Source of the DNA: Hanleya hanleyi
Taxonomy: Eukaryota; Mollusca; Polyplacophora; Lepidopleurida; Hanleyidae
Length of the DNA: 64,000 nucleotides
Assembly: GCA_036873755.1 (NCBI GenBank)
Contig: JAVTVY010025151.1
Location: 48,110-112,109 of the forward strand
Direction: 5' to 3'
The notes beneath the pieces are model-generated. The model made no database searches. It worked only from the letters and a program-made list of their open reading frames with translations, and was not told the DNA's origin. Each line of letters opens with the position of its first letter. Within the stretch, counting starts at the first letter, position 1. A program made the position numbers and the translations under genes. Shown piece after piece: positions 43,180 through 51,600 of this stretch.

Positions 43180-43650
43180 TGAGCTTTTGATTTGTGCTCT
43201 GTCGATGGGATTGGAGAACAACACAAAGTATTGGCAGTTCTAGGCAATATCTCTGGACGCCTTTCCTTGAGGAAAGAGATTCTGGGTCAAATAGATGACG
43301 GACAGATTGCGATGATGGGACTCTTTGGTGAATAGGTCCGCGATTTTCGAATTGTCCTTGGCCGCACTCATCAGGATCATCGAGCACTACCACGTTGGTC
43401 TGCTCGTAATCGAAGTAATACGGTTCGTCTATGTCGTTAGGAATTCCTGGGAAGAAACTCCCATTCTGCAATCGCGTAGTTTCATACGTGGGCTGCCATT
43501 GGCTATAACATCATACAACGCGTGTCGATGCTAGAGTTGCTACACCTTTCCCTAAGAGCTTCATCACCCAGGACGTCCTTCCACATCCCGGCCGCTCACC
43601 GTCATCGTTTGGGGATGCTCTACTCCATTTGGTGGACCTGTAGCGGGACT
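43180..43650 (-). pseudogene. Broken P-loop (packaging-type) ATPase relic
   Basis: On the minus strand the conserved parts of a P-loop ATPase appear in order, but in different frames. There is a degenerate Walker A (PGCGRTSWVMKLL) near 43600-43560, then WQPTYE near 43490, Walker B VVVLDD near 43390, the motif SHHRNLSVIY with QN near 43300, and an NP-D segment near 43210. Frame changes lie after Walker A, after the LDD and elsewhere, and an internal TAG is near 43230. The order matches ATPases of the A32/FtsK-HerA kind carried by Polinton-like and other DNA viruses. It is certainly non-functional. Confidence 0.65.
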
Positions 43651-43764
43651 CGGTGGAGTCTCTTGGTTGTGTTTGCATTAAATGTGTCTGAGCATACAAT
43701 CGCGACGAGAGAAGGTTCTCTGACAAAACGTACATGTACACGACATGTTGATTAGTCAAACAAT

Positions 43765-43935
43765 ACATATGGACTGATGAGGGACACGTGTTAACCCCTA
43801 TATATGTACAGACACCCCCACGGCGACCACCACCACTACCGCCACACACCGATACTACCACCAACAACACTACCACCGGGCGTTGACGGGCGTTGGGTAC
43901 GCCTCACGGGCCATTTGGACCACGGATGGTCCATC
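43765..43935 (+). repeat. Direct repeat of virus-like element, left copy
   Basis: Shares GATGAGGGACA.GTGTTAA, the CCTATAT.TGTACAGACACC block, CACCACCACTACCGCCACACA and GGACCACGGATGGTCCAT with 44573-44720. The two copies bracket the small ORFs. Confidence 0.75.
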
Positions 43936-43957
43936 TCTACCTCAAAACGTCAGCCGT

Positions 43958-43975
43958 GTGACGTCGTCTATAAAA
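43958..43975 (+). promoter_or_regulatory. TATA box with CRE-like half site
   Basis: GTGACGTCGTCTATAAAA: a TGACGTC core directly next to TATAAAA, about 140 bp upstream of the ATG at 44112. It mirrors the arrangement on the minus strand at 42682-42725. Confidence 0.45.
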
Positions 43976-44111
43976 CACGTCTCTCTGGATCCCACACCCC
44001 CATTCGTACTGTTGCAGAACCATCACGGAGATCCATCCCTATGCATCTCCCATTTTACAGCATGCGAACGTCGTTACTTCGCTCTAGGGTTAGCGAGCAG
44101 TGGTTCGGTCC

Positions 44112-44228
44112 ATGTTTGCAGATGGCGACGACAACGAGTGGCGACGCCAGTTCTTGGAAGACTTCAGAGAAGCGGTCCTCGACAGAGTTAACTCTATGGA
44201 GAGGTGTGCTATCACCCACCACTACTAG
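44112..44228 (+). CDS. Small acidic ORF, 38 aa
   Basis: Starts MFADGDDNEWRRQFLEDFRE and ends in TAG. It is charged, probably helical, and not recognised. It lies three bases before the next ORF, both downstream of the TATA at 43969. The close packing resembles a viral gene pair. It could be chance. Confidence 0.3.
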   Translation: MFADGDDNEWRRQFLEDFREAVLDRVNSMERCAITHHY

Positions 44229-44231
44229 ACT

Positions 44232-44348
44232 ATGACAGACATCCCTGATGCCCGGGCTATGGACCACGAACGCTCATGCCGGAAGCAGCGGCGTCTCGTT
44301 GGCCTCACAACGGTCTTTGCAATATTGACCCTGATGCTGTGGCAATGA
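44232..44348 (+). CDS. Small membrane ORF, 38 aa
   Basis: Starts MTDIPDARAMDHERSCRKQR and ends in one hydrophobic helix (LVGLTTVFAILTLMLW) and TGA. The basic stretch before the helix suggests a type II or tail-anchored orientation. It is unrecognised and, like its upstream neighbour, exactly 117 bp. Confidence 0.3.
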   Translation: MTDIPDARAMDHERSCRKQRRLVGLTTVFAILTLMLWQ

Positions 44349-44433
44349 CAGTTCTGTGTTACAGCGGCAGAAAAAACGGCTCTTCAGAGCATCCATGTCT
44401 TCCGAAAGAGAGACGGCTAACTAAGCACAATGT

Positions 44434-44500
44434 TCACACACACACACACACCAACACACACACACACGCACACGCACACACACGCGCACGCACACACTGA
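44434..44500. repeat. CA/CACG microsatellite
   Basis: A CACACA run with ACGCAC and CGCGCACG interruptions over about 65 bp, alternating purine-pyrimidine and thus Z-DNA-prone. Confidence 0.9.
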
Positions 44501-44572
44501 CATACACAAACACTCATAATATACGCTCCCCAATGACTTCCAACAAAAAACATACCATTCGTAGTCTCGGAG

Positions 44573-44720
44573 TGATGAGGGACAGGTGTTAAGCCCTATA
44601 TGTGCAGACACCACGGCGATCACCACCGCTACCACCACACACCGCTACTACCACCGCCACCACCACCACACCGGGCGTTGACGGGTCTTTTTGGACCACG
44701 GATGCTCCATGTCTACCACA
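44573..44720 (+). repeat. Direct repeat of virus-like element, right copy
   Basis: Partner of 43765-43935. The TACTACCACCGCCACCACCA run is expanded, and TTTGGACCACGGATGCTCCAT closes it. Confidence 0.75.
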
Positions 44721-44744
44721 AACACATTCCTACATACCCCCAAA

Positions 44745-44954
44745 ATGACCACTTTGGCTACTACTCCTGCTGATGACGTCACCAATGACGTCACATTTGA
44801 CGTGGACATGTCTCAGAGTTGTCTTCCTTGCCTCCAGAAGGCAGCACGATTGAAGCCAAAAGAGGATTTCCCACAGCAAACGCCACCATTTTGTTTGTTT
44901 ATTTTTCGTGGATATATACTGGACACGACACGCTCGACACTGTGGTCGCACTGA
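44745..44954 (+). CDS. Possible small ORF with CxxC and CRE-like codons
   Basis: From ATG at 44745 the frame runs 69 codons (MTTLATTPADDVTNDVTFDV, then SCLPCLQKAARLKP). The DNA for DDVTNDVTFDV contains TGACGTCA twice and TGACGT once within 34 bp (44773-44806). The bases may therefore serve as coding sequence, as a CREB/ATF array, or both. A TATATA at about 44914 lies downstream. The protein is unrecognised. Confidence 0.3.
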   Translation: MTTLATTPADDVTNDVTFDVDMSQSCLPCLQKAARLKPKEDFPQQTPPFCLFIFRGYILDTTRSTLWSH

Positions 44955-45024
44955 TCATAGACTCGTAATAATAACATCGAACAACACCTGTAGGTTATCT
45001 TTATTACTATAAGTCTTACTTCCC

Positions 45025-45222
45025 TTGTATTCATCAATTTTTGTTTTTCTTGTCAATACGGCTTTGCCGATTTCCCTTTTCTCGCTGTATGGCTATGTGG
45101 AGAAACTAAGGGTTCCCCTCTTGCTATTTATGCTGGGCATTGTGCTGGCGATATTGTCGGAGACCCTGTTTGATGATGTGCATTCCGAGAGAATCACATT
45201 GAAAGTCACTGGGGTATCTTGA
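45025..45222 (+). CDS. Small membrane protein of virus-like element, copy A
   Basis: A 65-codon frame with SLFSLYGYVEKLRVP followed by the hydrophobic helix LLLFMLGIVLAIL. Conserved at the protein level with 33640-33881 on the minus strand (LYGYVEQLRVP, FMLGIVLTIL), which argues that it once coded. The true start is uncertain; the first ATG is at 45025. No family is recognised. Confidence 0.45.
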   Translation: MYSSIFVFLVNTALPISLFSLYGYVEKLRVPLLLFMLGIVLAILSETLFDDVHSERITLKVTGVS

Positions 45223-45239
45223 CTTCGATTATCTACCGT

Positions 45240-45350
45240 ACATTTCCGGAGATGGTCAGAGATGACCGGACATTGCCGAAGATTGCCGGACATTCCCGGA
45301 GATGACCGGACATTGCAGGAGATGACCGGACATTCCCGAAAATCAAGATG
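45240..45350 (+). repeat. About 20-bp GACCGGACATT minisatellite
   Basis: Five degenerate units around GATGACCGGACATTCCCGGA. It occupies the position where copy B is interrupted by a LINE. Confidence 0.7.
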
Positions 45351-45359
45351 CAACGATCG

Positions 45360-45575
45360 CCACGTATTTGAAGTTTCGTTGACTACTTTCTGTGCGCGGA
45401 GGCTTCTCCCGGAAACGACCGCATCACCACCGGACCGCGTCACCGCGGAGGAATACAGCCCCATCCCCAAGTGACCGGAAGTTCCGGAACTATAGTGACC
45501 TTAACTCCTACGATCACGTGATCTTCACGTGACCTCCACGCGACCTCTTCAAAAATCACGAAAGCAGGTCAAATG
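45360..45575 (+). pseudogene. Virus-like element copy A, distal part
   Basis: Plus-strand partner of 31362-31570. The readable stretch DYFLCAEASPGNDRIT corresponds to DYFLSAEDSPRDHIT of copy B and is out of frame with what precedes it. It ends in CACGTGATCTTCACGTGACC, E-box-like CACGTG repeats also present in copy B. Confidence 0.5.
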
Positions 45576-45778
45576 GCCCTCAGATGCTCTTTATATACTA
45601 CTGTCCTCATAATATACCAGGGGAAGAGGGAATGTGGTATAACTAATGTATAGAATGGATACTGCTTTGTATAGTCGCACTATACTACAGCTGAAAATTT
45701 CTAGCTCCAGCTCCCTACCCTATTTCCCATGATATACTCTATGCGAACTCAGAACAGACGAACCGGTCGATTTCTTAA

Positions 45779-46422
45779 CACTAGCTGGCCTGGGAGGTGG
45801 GAGGGCCAAAACCCCCTACCAAACTTTCTGCGCTATCTCTGGAACGACAAAAAAATGGAAAGCTGAAACTCCAATAATTTATATTTTATCATATTGGGCT
45901 CATTTTGAGCCGATTTGCATGATCCCACCAAGCAGAGGATCATGGGTAAATTCAAGACGGCGGTCACGTGGGGTACCAGAAAAGTGATTTTTTTTTTGGT
46001 CATATTTCTTCAAAATTTCTGCGATGAAAAGTGGACAAAAACTATTTTATTTAACATCACAGTAATATTTACTAATTTATCATGCAGTTTTTGTGGAGCA
46101 ATTGCATAAACAAAAAATTCGGAAAATCTGACCAAAAAATGCCGTTTTTGAAAATGACGTCACTGTGAGGTCATCAAAGCGGCCATCTTGGACTGTTTGT
46201 ACATTTTCTGGTAGAGCTTGACCATAGAAAATGGTGTGGCTGGAAAAACATCACACGAAAATCTTTAGTTACATTTTCTGGTAGAGCTTGACCCAAGGGT
46301 ATAGTGTGATAAGTTTCAGCTCCCTAGCTCAAGGGGTAAGAAAAATAATTAGGGGGGCCATTGCCATCCCCCCCCCCCCCACCAAGCCTGGATAGGTCCC
46401 AAAAATCCCAGGCCAGATAGGG
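45779..46422 (-). mobile_element. piggyBac-like MITE
   Basis: Bounded by TTAA at 45775-45778 and 46423-46426. The right end GGCCAGATAGGG and the left end CACTAGCTGGCC are inverted. The interior is the reverse complement of 62280-62826 (TTGCATGATCCCACCAAGCAG, GGTACCAGAAAAGTGA, TTTATCATGCAGTTTTTG), with a duplicated ACATTTTCTGGTAGAGCTTG block near 46200-46290. It has no transposase. Confidence 0.8.
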
Positions 46423-46429
46423 TTAAGAA

Positions 46430-47110
46430 TCTCGGCAATCAACCAGCAGTTTGCAAAATTGGTTGAAATGAAATGCACAAAGATTGATGAGGAAAAAACA
46501 AAGCAGGAACTTTAGGACGCAGTACAAAAACTACAGGTCGAATGAGAAAGATCTATACCAGAATATTGAAGCAATACTGGAGAAAAGCTGGAAGATGAAT
46601 AACGAGTACTGCAGAAAAGGGTCGAAATGCTGAAAGTGAAAGTTGGAGAACATAATGAAAGCGATCGTTTGAAGTAGAAATGAGCATTCAGGAGATGGAT
46701 GAGCTGAAAGTACGAGTTCAATTTCTAAAAAACGAGAGCAAGACTTTACAAGAAGTGAAATGATACACTTTTAGGATTCATATGCGAGATTTTCAATAAT
46801 AGTTTGTAGTCGTATAACTGATGATGAATACGAACATTTGAAGATGGCATTAGACAGGTTGTTATGCAACTTTTCTTATATCTCTGAATGTGAGCCTGGA
46901 TAAAAAAGTTCTGTTGTCACATTATCTCGGATGTTCAAATCACCAGACCCAAGCAAGCACCAGTGATACAAGCGCATATAACATTACCTTGGCGTCAAGA
47001 ATTGACGAAAATCTGAAAACAAAATATAACACCCAATATCTCCGTATTGAGGTGACCCAGAACCAATGTTTGAAGTATCTTCTTGGATTTACCGAGGAGG
47101 AGCTCTAGCA
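46430..47110 (+). pseudogene. Unrecognised coding relic
   Basis: Broken frames look protein-derived. First comes a Lys/Glu-rich heptad-like part (KCTKIDEEKTKQEL, VEMLKVKVGEHNES), then ITDDEYEHLKMALDRLLCNF, then after a frame change ISLNVSLDKKVLLSHYLGCS, and finally SDTSAYNITLASRIDENLKT and QCLKYLLGFTEEEL with TAG at 47108. I do not recognise the family. Stops at 46514, 46542 and elsewhere show decay. Confidence 0.4.
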
Positions 47111-47129
47111 TGCGGAATTTGTGAGATTT

Positions 47130-47400
47130 TGTTTTGCAATGAATATAAAAAAATAGGATTATTCGTTATTGGTTAAAATTACATAAAAATAAGTTAAATT
47201 GTGTGTGTAAGTTATATCTATTTGAACGAATTCCAGAATTCGATTGAAGTTCACATATAGTTGGATTAAAGGGATTTAGAAACTTTTTAGAAAGTAATGA
47301 TTATGACTATATGCTTGAGGGTTTTCCAGTGTCTACATATATTCTTGCTTAAAGCGAGCAATTAAAGATAGTTTTATTCAATATTGGTCATCAAATATCC
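47130..47400 (+). pseudogene. LINE C-terminal fragment
   Basis: Contains RIIRYWLKLHKNKLNCVCKL and RNFLESNDYDYMLEGFP, resembling the region after the reverse transcriptase of many non-LTR elements (the R..RYW.K motif). It is too short for a clade assignment. Confidence 0.4.
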
Positions 47401-47974
47401 ATTTAGCTATTGATTTTTCACAAGAAAAGCACCATGTAATAAAGCATAGGGGATTTTGACAATAACAGCCTGTGATCGATTTCCTGAAACCTCACTTGAG
47501 GCAATTTTCGCACTTGAAAGTTCAAGTGCACATGAAAACCTCCCTTGACTCGAGTTTTTCGCTTTTCAAGAAATTTCACTTGAACCAGAAATCGCATTTT
47601 AGTTAAAGTGTAGAAGAGAATAAGAATCTTAGACAGAAGCGAAATGGCTACCTCTTATTCTCTTAAAAATGGGCATTATTCGGAGAGGACAAGAGGTGAT
47701 GAACTCAACTCGAAAATCTTTATAATCTTTGGTCGTCGTTATGGTTGACCTGCTCTCTGTCATGGCCTGACTTTGTCCGACGAACCGTGACACGGGGTGA
47801 TAGTTAAATCCTTATCAAGAACCACAGAGAGAAATCGACATTAATTTGACCTCTATGATTTGGCAAGGGGCGGTGACTTTCATCGGGTCATCTCTTAATG
47901 TGAGGCAGCAATAATAGCCACTGTATGAATGTTGGTATGGAGCGATGCTGTGGTCTGTTTGGTCAGTAGTTTAT

Positions 47975-48195
47975 ATGAATACTTGGACCTCATCCATTAG
48001 AGTATGACGCATATACACGTATATATATATATTTCAGGTCACTTTACCCTTAGACAAAATCCGCGTTTTTTCCAAAACCCTTGTAGTAACCGTGGCAAAT
48101 ACATGAAATAGTTCATTTGAATACTTGACCCCAATAAACTAGAGTATGACGCGTAGTATCCGCGTATAAATACATATATATCAGTTAACTTTGCT
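47975..48195 (+). repeat. Tandem ~80-bp duplication in gene 2 promoter region
   Basis: TTTATATGAATACTTGGACC..TTAGAGTATGACGCATATAC (47971-48018) is repeated as TTCATTTGAATACTTGACCC..CTAGAGTATGACGCGTAGTA (48112-48155), each followed by a TATA-rich run and TATATATCAG/TTTCAGGTCACTTT. Only the second copy has the TATAAA next to the gene. Confidence 0.7.
48165..48171 (+). promoter_or_regulatory. TATA box of gene 2
   Basis: CGCGTATAAATACATATATA has a TATAAAT 96 bp upstream of the ATG at 48267, leaving room for a leader of about 65 bp. There are no stronger alternatives between it and the start. Confidence 0.5.
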
Positions 48196-48266
48196 TCGCG
48201 TTTTGCCGAAACATCACTGTGACATAGTTTCCGACATTCACAGGTAATCACCAGTATAGGTGTATC

Positions 48267-48609
48267 ATGGTGTACGAAATCATTACTGATAACACAGTCG
48301 CAATAATTGGATGTCTCTGCATTACGCTGATTATTATAGACACATGTAGAACAAAGAGGCCCCAAAACATACCGCCTGGCCCTCGAGGACTACCCGTCAT
48401 AGGAAACCTGGCGGAACTGTCTGGAAATCGGGTCAAAGCTACCAAACAGTTACGATGGAAATATGGCAACGTATACAGTTTATACATGGGGAGGTCTCTG
48501 GCTGTCTTCGTCCATGGCTACAAAAATCTGAAAGAAGTTCTTTGCACAAGAGGAGATGAGTTTGCCGACAGACCCGAGGGTTTCTTCATCCGACTTGGGC
48601 GAGGAACAG
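48267..48609 (+). CDS. Gene 2 exon 1
   Basis: Encodes residues 1-114 plus one base: signal-anchor helix, basic halt (CRTKRPQ), proline hinge and the YGNVYSLYMG strand. It ends in GRGTG with ACAG|GTATGG. The ATG at 48267 is the first in frame after the TATA box. Confidence 0.92.
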
Positions 48610-51600
48610 GTATGGAAGTATCTAGGTTCCTAGGTATACATGTAAGAAACAAGTCTTACAGCGTTCAACACCAGAAAAAAGGATTATAAATATCATGCAT
48701 TGGTGGTATTTATTAATTATTAAATTCTCGTTAATAATATCTACGTAAAATTTGGCAAAACAATATTTCAACAGCATATAGGTATTCCAGTTGGTACACA
48801 TTGTGCACCCCTTTATCTTTGTGTTCTCGTATGAATACGACTTAATACAGACGCTCTCAAAATTGATAATTTCATAGCTCATTCCAACCCACTCACCAAA
48901 CGCTATATAGACGATCTTCTCAATTAAGATAATCGCTATATATATATATGATGCAATAAAGGATATATATCTAACTACATTGGATTTGAGAAGTTCTAGA
49001 TCCTCATGGAGTTCAAATGAACAGACACAATCAAAGCCTGACTAGATTCAACATTTTCTAGATGGCGTCTTTACAGCGAAAATCATGGGAATAAAGAATA
49101 CTGATCAAACATACGGATTTGATACTTTTGAACTTCAAGATGTCTTGCCCGCATCATTGAAAACTGTTGACCGCTTCTCTCTTGCAGAAATCTAGTCTAT
49201 GTTTAGTATACTACGATTATTATTTTTTTCAATTTGTTTCTAATGCTAATGCTGTTAAAATGAATAGTTCTTTGGATTTTGCACGCGTAAACGCCCATAT
49301 ATTGTGTTATACAGGCCACAAATATTTCTATATATATATATATCCTTTCAATGTAAGCCTTATTTGTGTATGGCGGTAATAAAGCCGATTTTTTTTTCAA
49401 CCCAAAACCTGCAAAACATATTTTTTTATTGAAGAATGCATGCTGAAGTATCCGCCATGAAAAAAATACTATGGTCTATTACATAAAATATCTCTTTTTT
49501 GTATTTTTGAGGCATTATAGACAGGATTTTCTCAAGCAGCAGAAATACGACAAGAGATATCAGGAACTTTGACCATTTGGAATTATCAGGTTTGATTTTG
49601 GTTTGAGGTGCCATATTTTTGTGACAAGAGGAAATCTTCCTTATAAATGCCTCAAACGTACCACAAATTCATCTTTATTCAGCTGACCATCGTAAGTTTT
49701 TCTAGGCTGACACTTCAGTTTATATTCTTCAAGAAAAATTATGGTTTTGTAAGTTTTGAAAAAAAGCCAAACTTTAATACTGGCAGAGTTTTCCCATGTA
49801 AATATCACGTATCTTTTATCCGAAGTCAATATGAAATTTTCGCACGACTGATTTTCTTTGCTAGGTGTTTCATTATCATCAGGGCAAACTTGGAAGGAAC
49901 AGAGAGAGTTCGCCTTTCACAATCACCGAGAGGTTGGATTCCGGCGATCGAATTTTGAAGGAATAATTCAAGAAGAGGTGGAGGTCTTACTCAAGTGTAT
50001 AGAAGACAAGTGCGGCAAACCTTTCAAAATTGGAACCCTAATGCAAACAACTGCTGCCAACGTGATAGCTTCCATCGTGTTCGGTCAGCGTTTCGATCAC
50101 TACGACCCAAAATTTCAAACTTTCCTCGGGCATATGGATCATTTCTTTAATTCAGTTTCATTGTCAAGCGTGGTTAGTTTCCTACCTTGGCTAAGATACA
50201 TCCCCGGCGACATCTTCAAATACCATAGATACATGGAGAGTTTGGAAGGTATTGCTAACTTCACCAAGGAGGGAATACAGTGCCACAAGGAAACATTTGA
50301 TCCTAATGATTTGAGAGACTTTATCGATGCGTATCTCTTGAAGATAACGGAGTGCCAGTCTATAGAAGAACAGTCTTCCTTCCACGGTAAGTCCTTATGT
50401 TGAATAGATTAACAGCACCAGGCCTGGTTTGGGGAGCGTGGGTGCACCTTCTGGGCTATCTCCGGGTGACAAAAATTTGAGAGCGGACACTCTGTGACCT
50501 TGTGGTTTATCATATCAGAATCGTATTGGGGTCATTTCATAACCTCCCGATCAGAGGATCGTTGGTAAATTCAAGACAGCGGCCATGAGGGATATCAGAA
50601 AAGTGATGTTTTCGTCATTTTCCTTCAAAATTTTCCCTTTTCTGCTGGGACAAATTGGCAAAAACTACTTTATTTCACATCTGATAAATATTTACTAATT
50701 TATCATGAATTTTTTGCGAAGAAATTACATGAATAAAAACTTGACCGAAAAATCGACCATAAAATGTCGTTTTTGAAAATGACGTCATAGTGACTTCATC
50801 AAAGTCGCCATCTTGGATTTTTTTACATTTTCTGTTAGAGCTTGACCTAAGGGCATAGTATGGTAAGTTTTAGCTCAAGCTCAAGAGGCAAGAAAAATAA
50901 TGCGAGAGGGGGGGGGGGGGGCGAAATGGACCTCCCAGGCATGGACATTTCCCAAACGCCCAGACCAGATAGGGTTAAGCATTCCGAGACGCATTATATA
51001 CTTGATTTGGGTAAAGAATATAGGTCAGTGATCAGGAGGTACGTACAGAGCATCTTGGTGTCTGCTGTGGTCACCATTGAACTATTTTGACCGCTTCTCT
51101 CTTGTATAAAATCATGTTTTGTGTTGTTTTATTCTACTTACATGTATGTTTTGAATTGACGCTAACTGCTTTACTGATAAAGTCGTGTGATTATTGACGC
51201 GGAAATTGTGGACAACGGACGAATAGTGACTGTCTGACTTGACTCTTATCTAAGTATTCAAGAAATAAGGATTTCGTCCAACTTGATTTAATCCGTGCCT
51301 TCGTCTCTTGCTTACCTTTTTCAAAACAATTTAGCACGGCTACGAAACGCCACAAAACAGGCGAAAGCACAATTTCAACGCTGGTACATCACTTCTGACT
51401 AAAGAGAATACTTTTTGGTTTTATTAAAGTAACACCTGGAGGAGTTTTCGTATGCTACCTTATCTATTCCTTTCTAGAAAGTAGTGTAGGAGACATTGAC
51501 TGATAACTCCATTGAATTAAGCTGCAAGTTTCAATTTCGCTTGCTGAATTTGGTTGCAAAAGCTCAGAGCTTGTAATCATGTTGAGAAACATATATATTT

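Larger units (their letters stand above)
40860..45575. mobile_element. Endogenous DNA-virus-like element relic, copy A
   Basis: A 4.7 kb block whose genes are unlike the host genes around it. On the minus strand it has a degenerate zinc-finger protein, a second protein sharing its C-terminus but carrying EEPME repeats, and a P-loop ATPase. On the plus strand it has short ORFs packed three bases apart and a small membrane protein. TATA boxes and TGACGTCA sites lie at gene starts. Parts recur inverted at 31362-34245. A zinc finger plus packaging-type ATPase is a pairing I associate with Polinton/adinto-like and related endogenous DNA viruses. That assignment is an inference; no capsid, polymerase or integrase was recognised. 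Confidence 0.5.
48610..49864 (+). other. Gene 2 intron 1
   Basis: Starts GTATGG and ends TTTCTTTGCTAG. It holds the Penelope-type RT relic, the GACCGCTTCTCTCTTG repeat (49140-49300) and a repeat at 49360-49470 shared with gene 1 intron 5. Confidence 0.7.
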
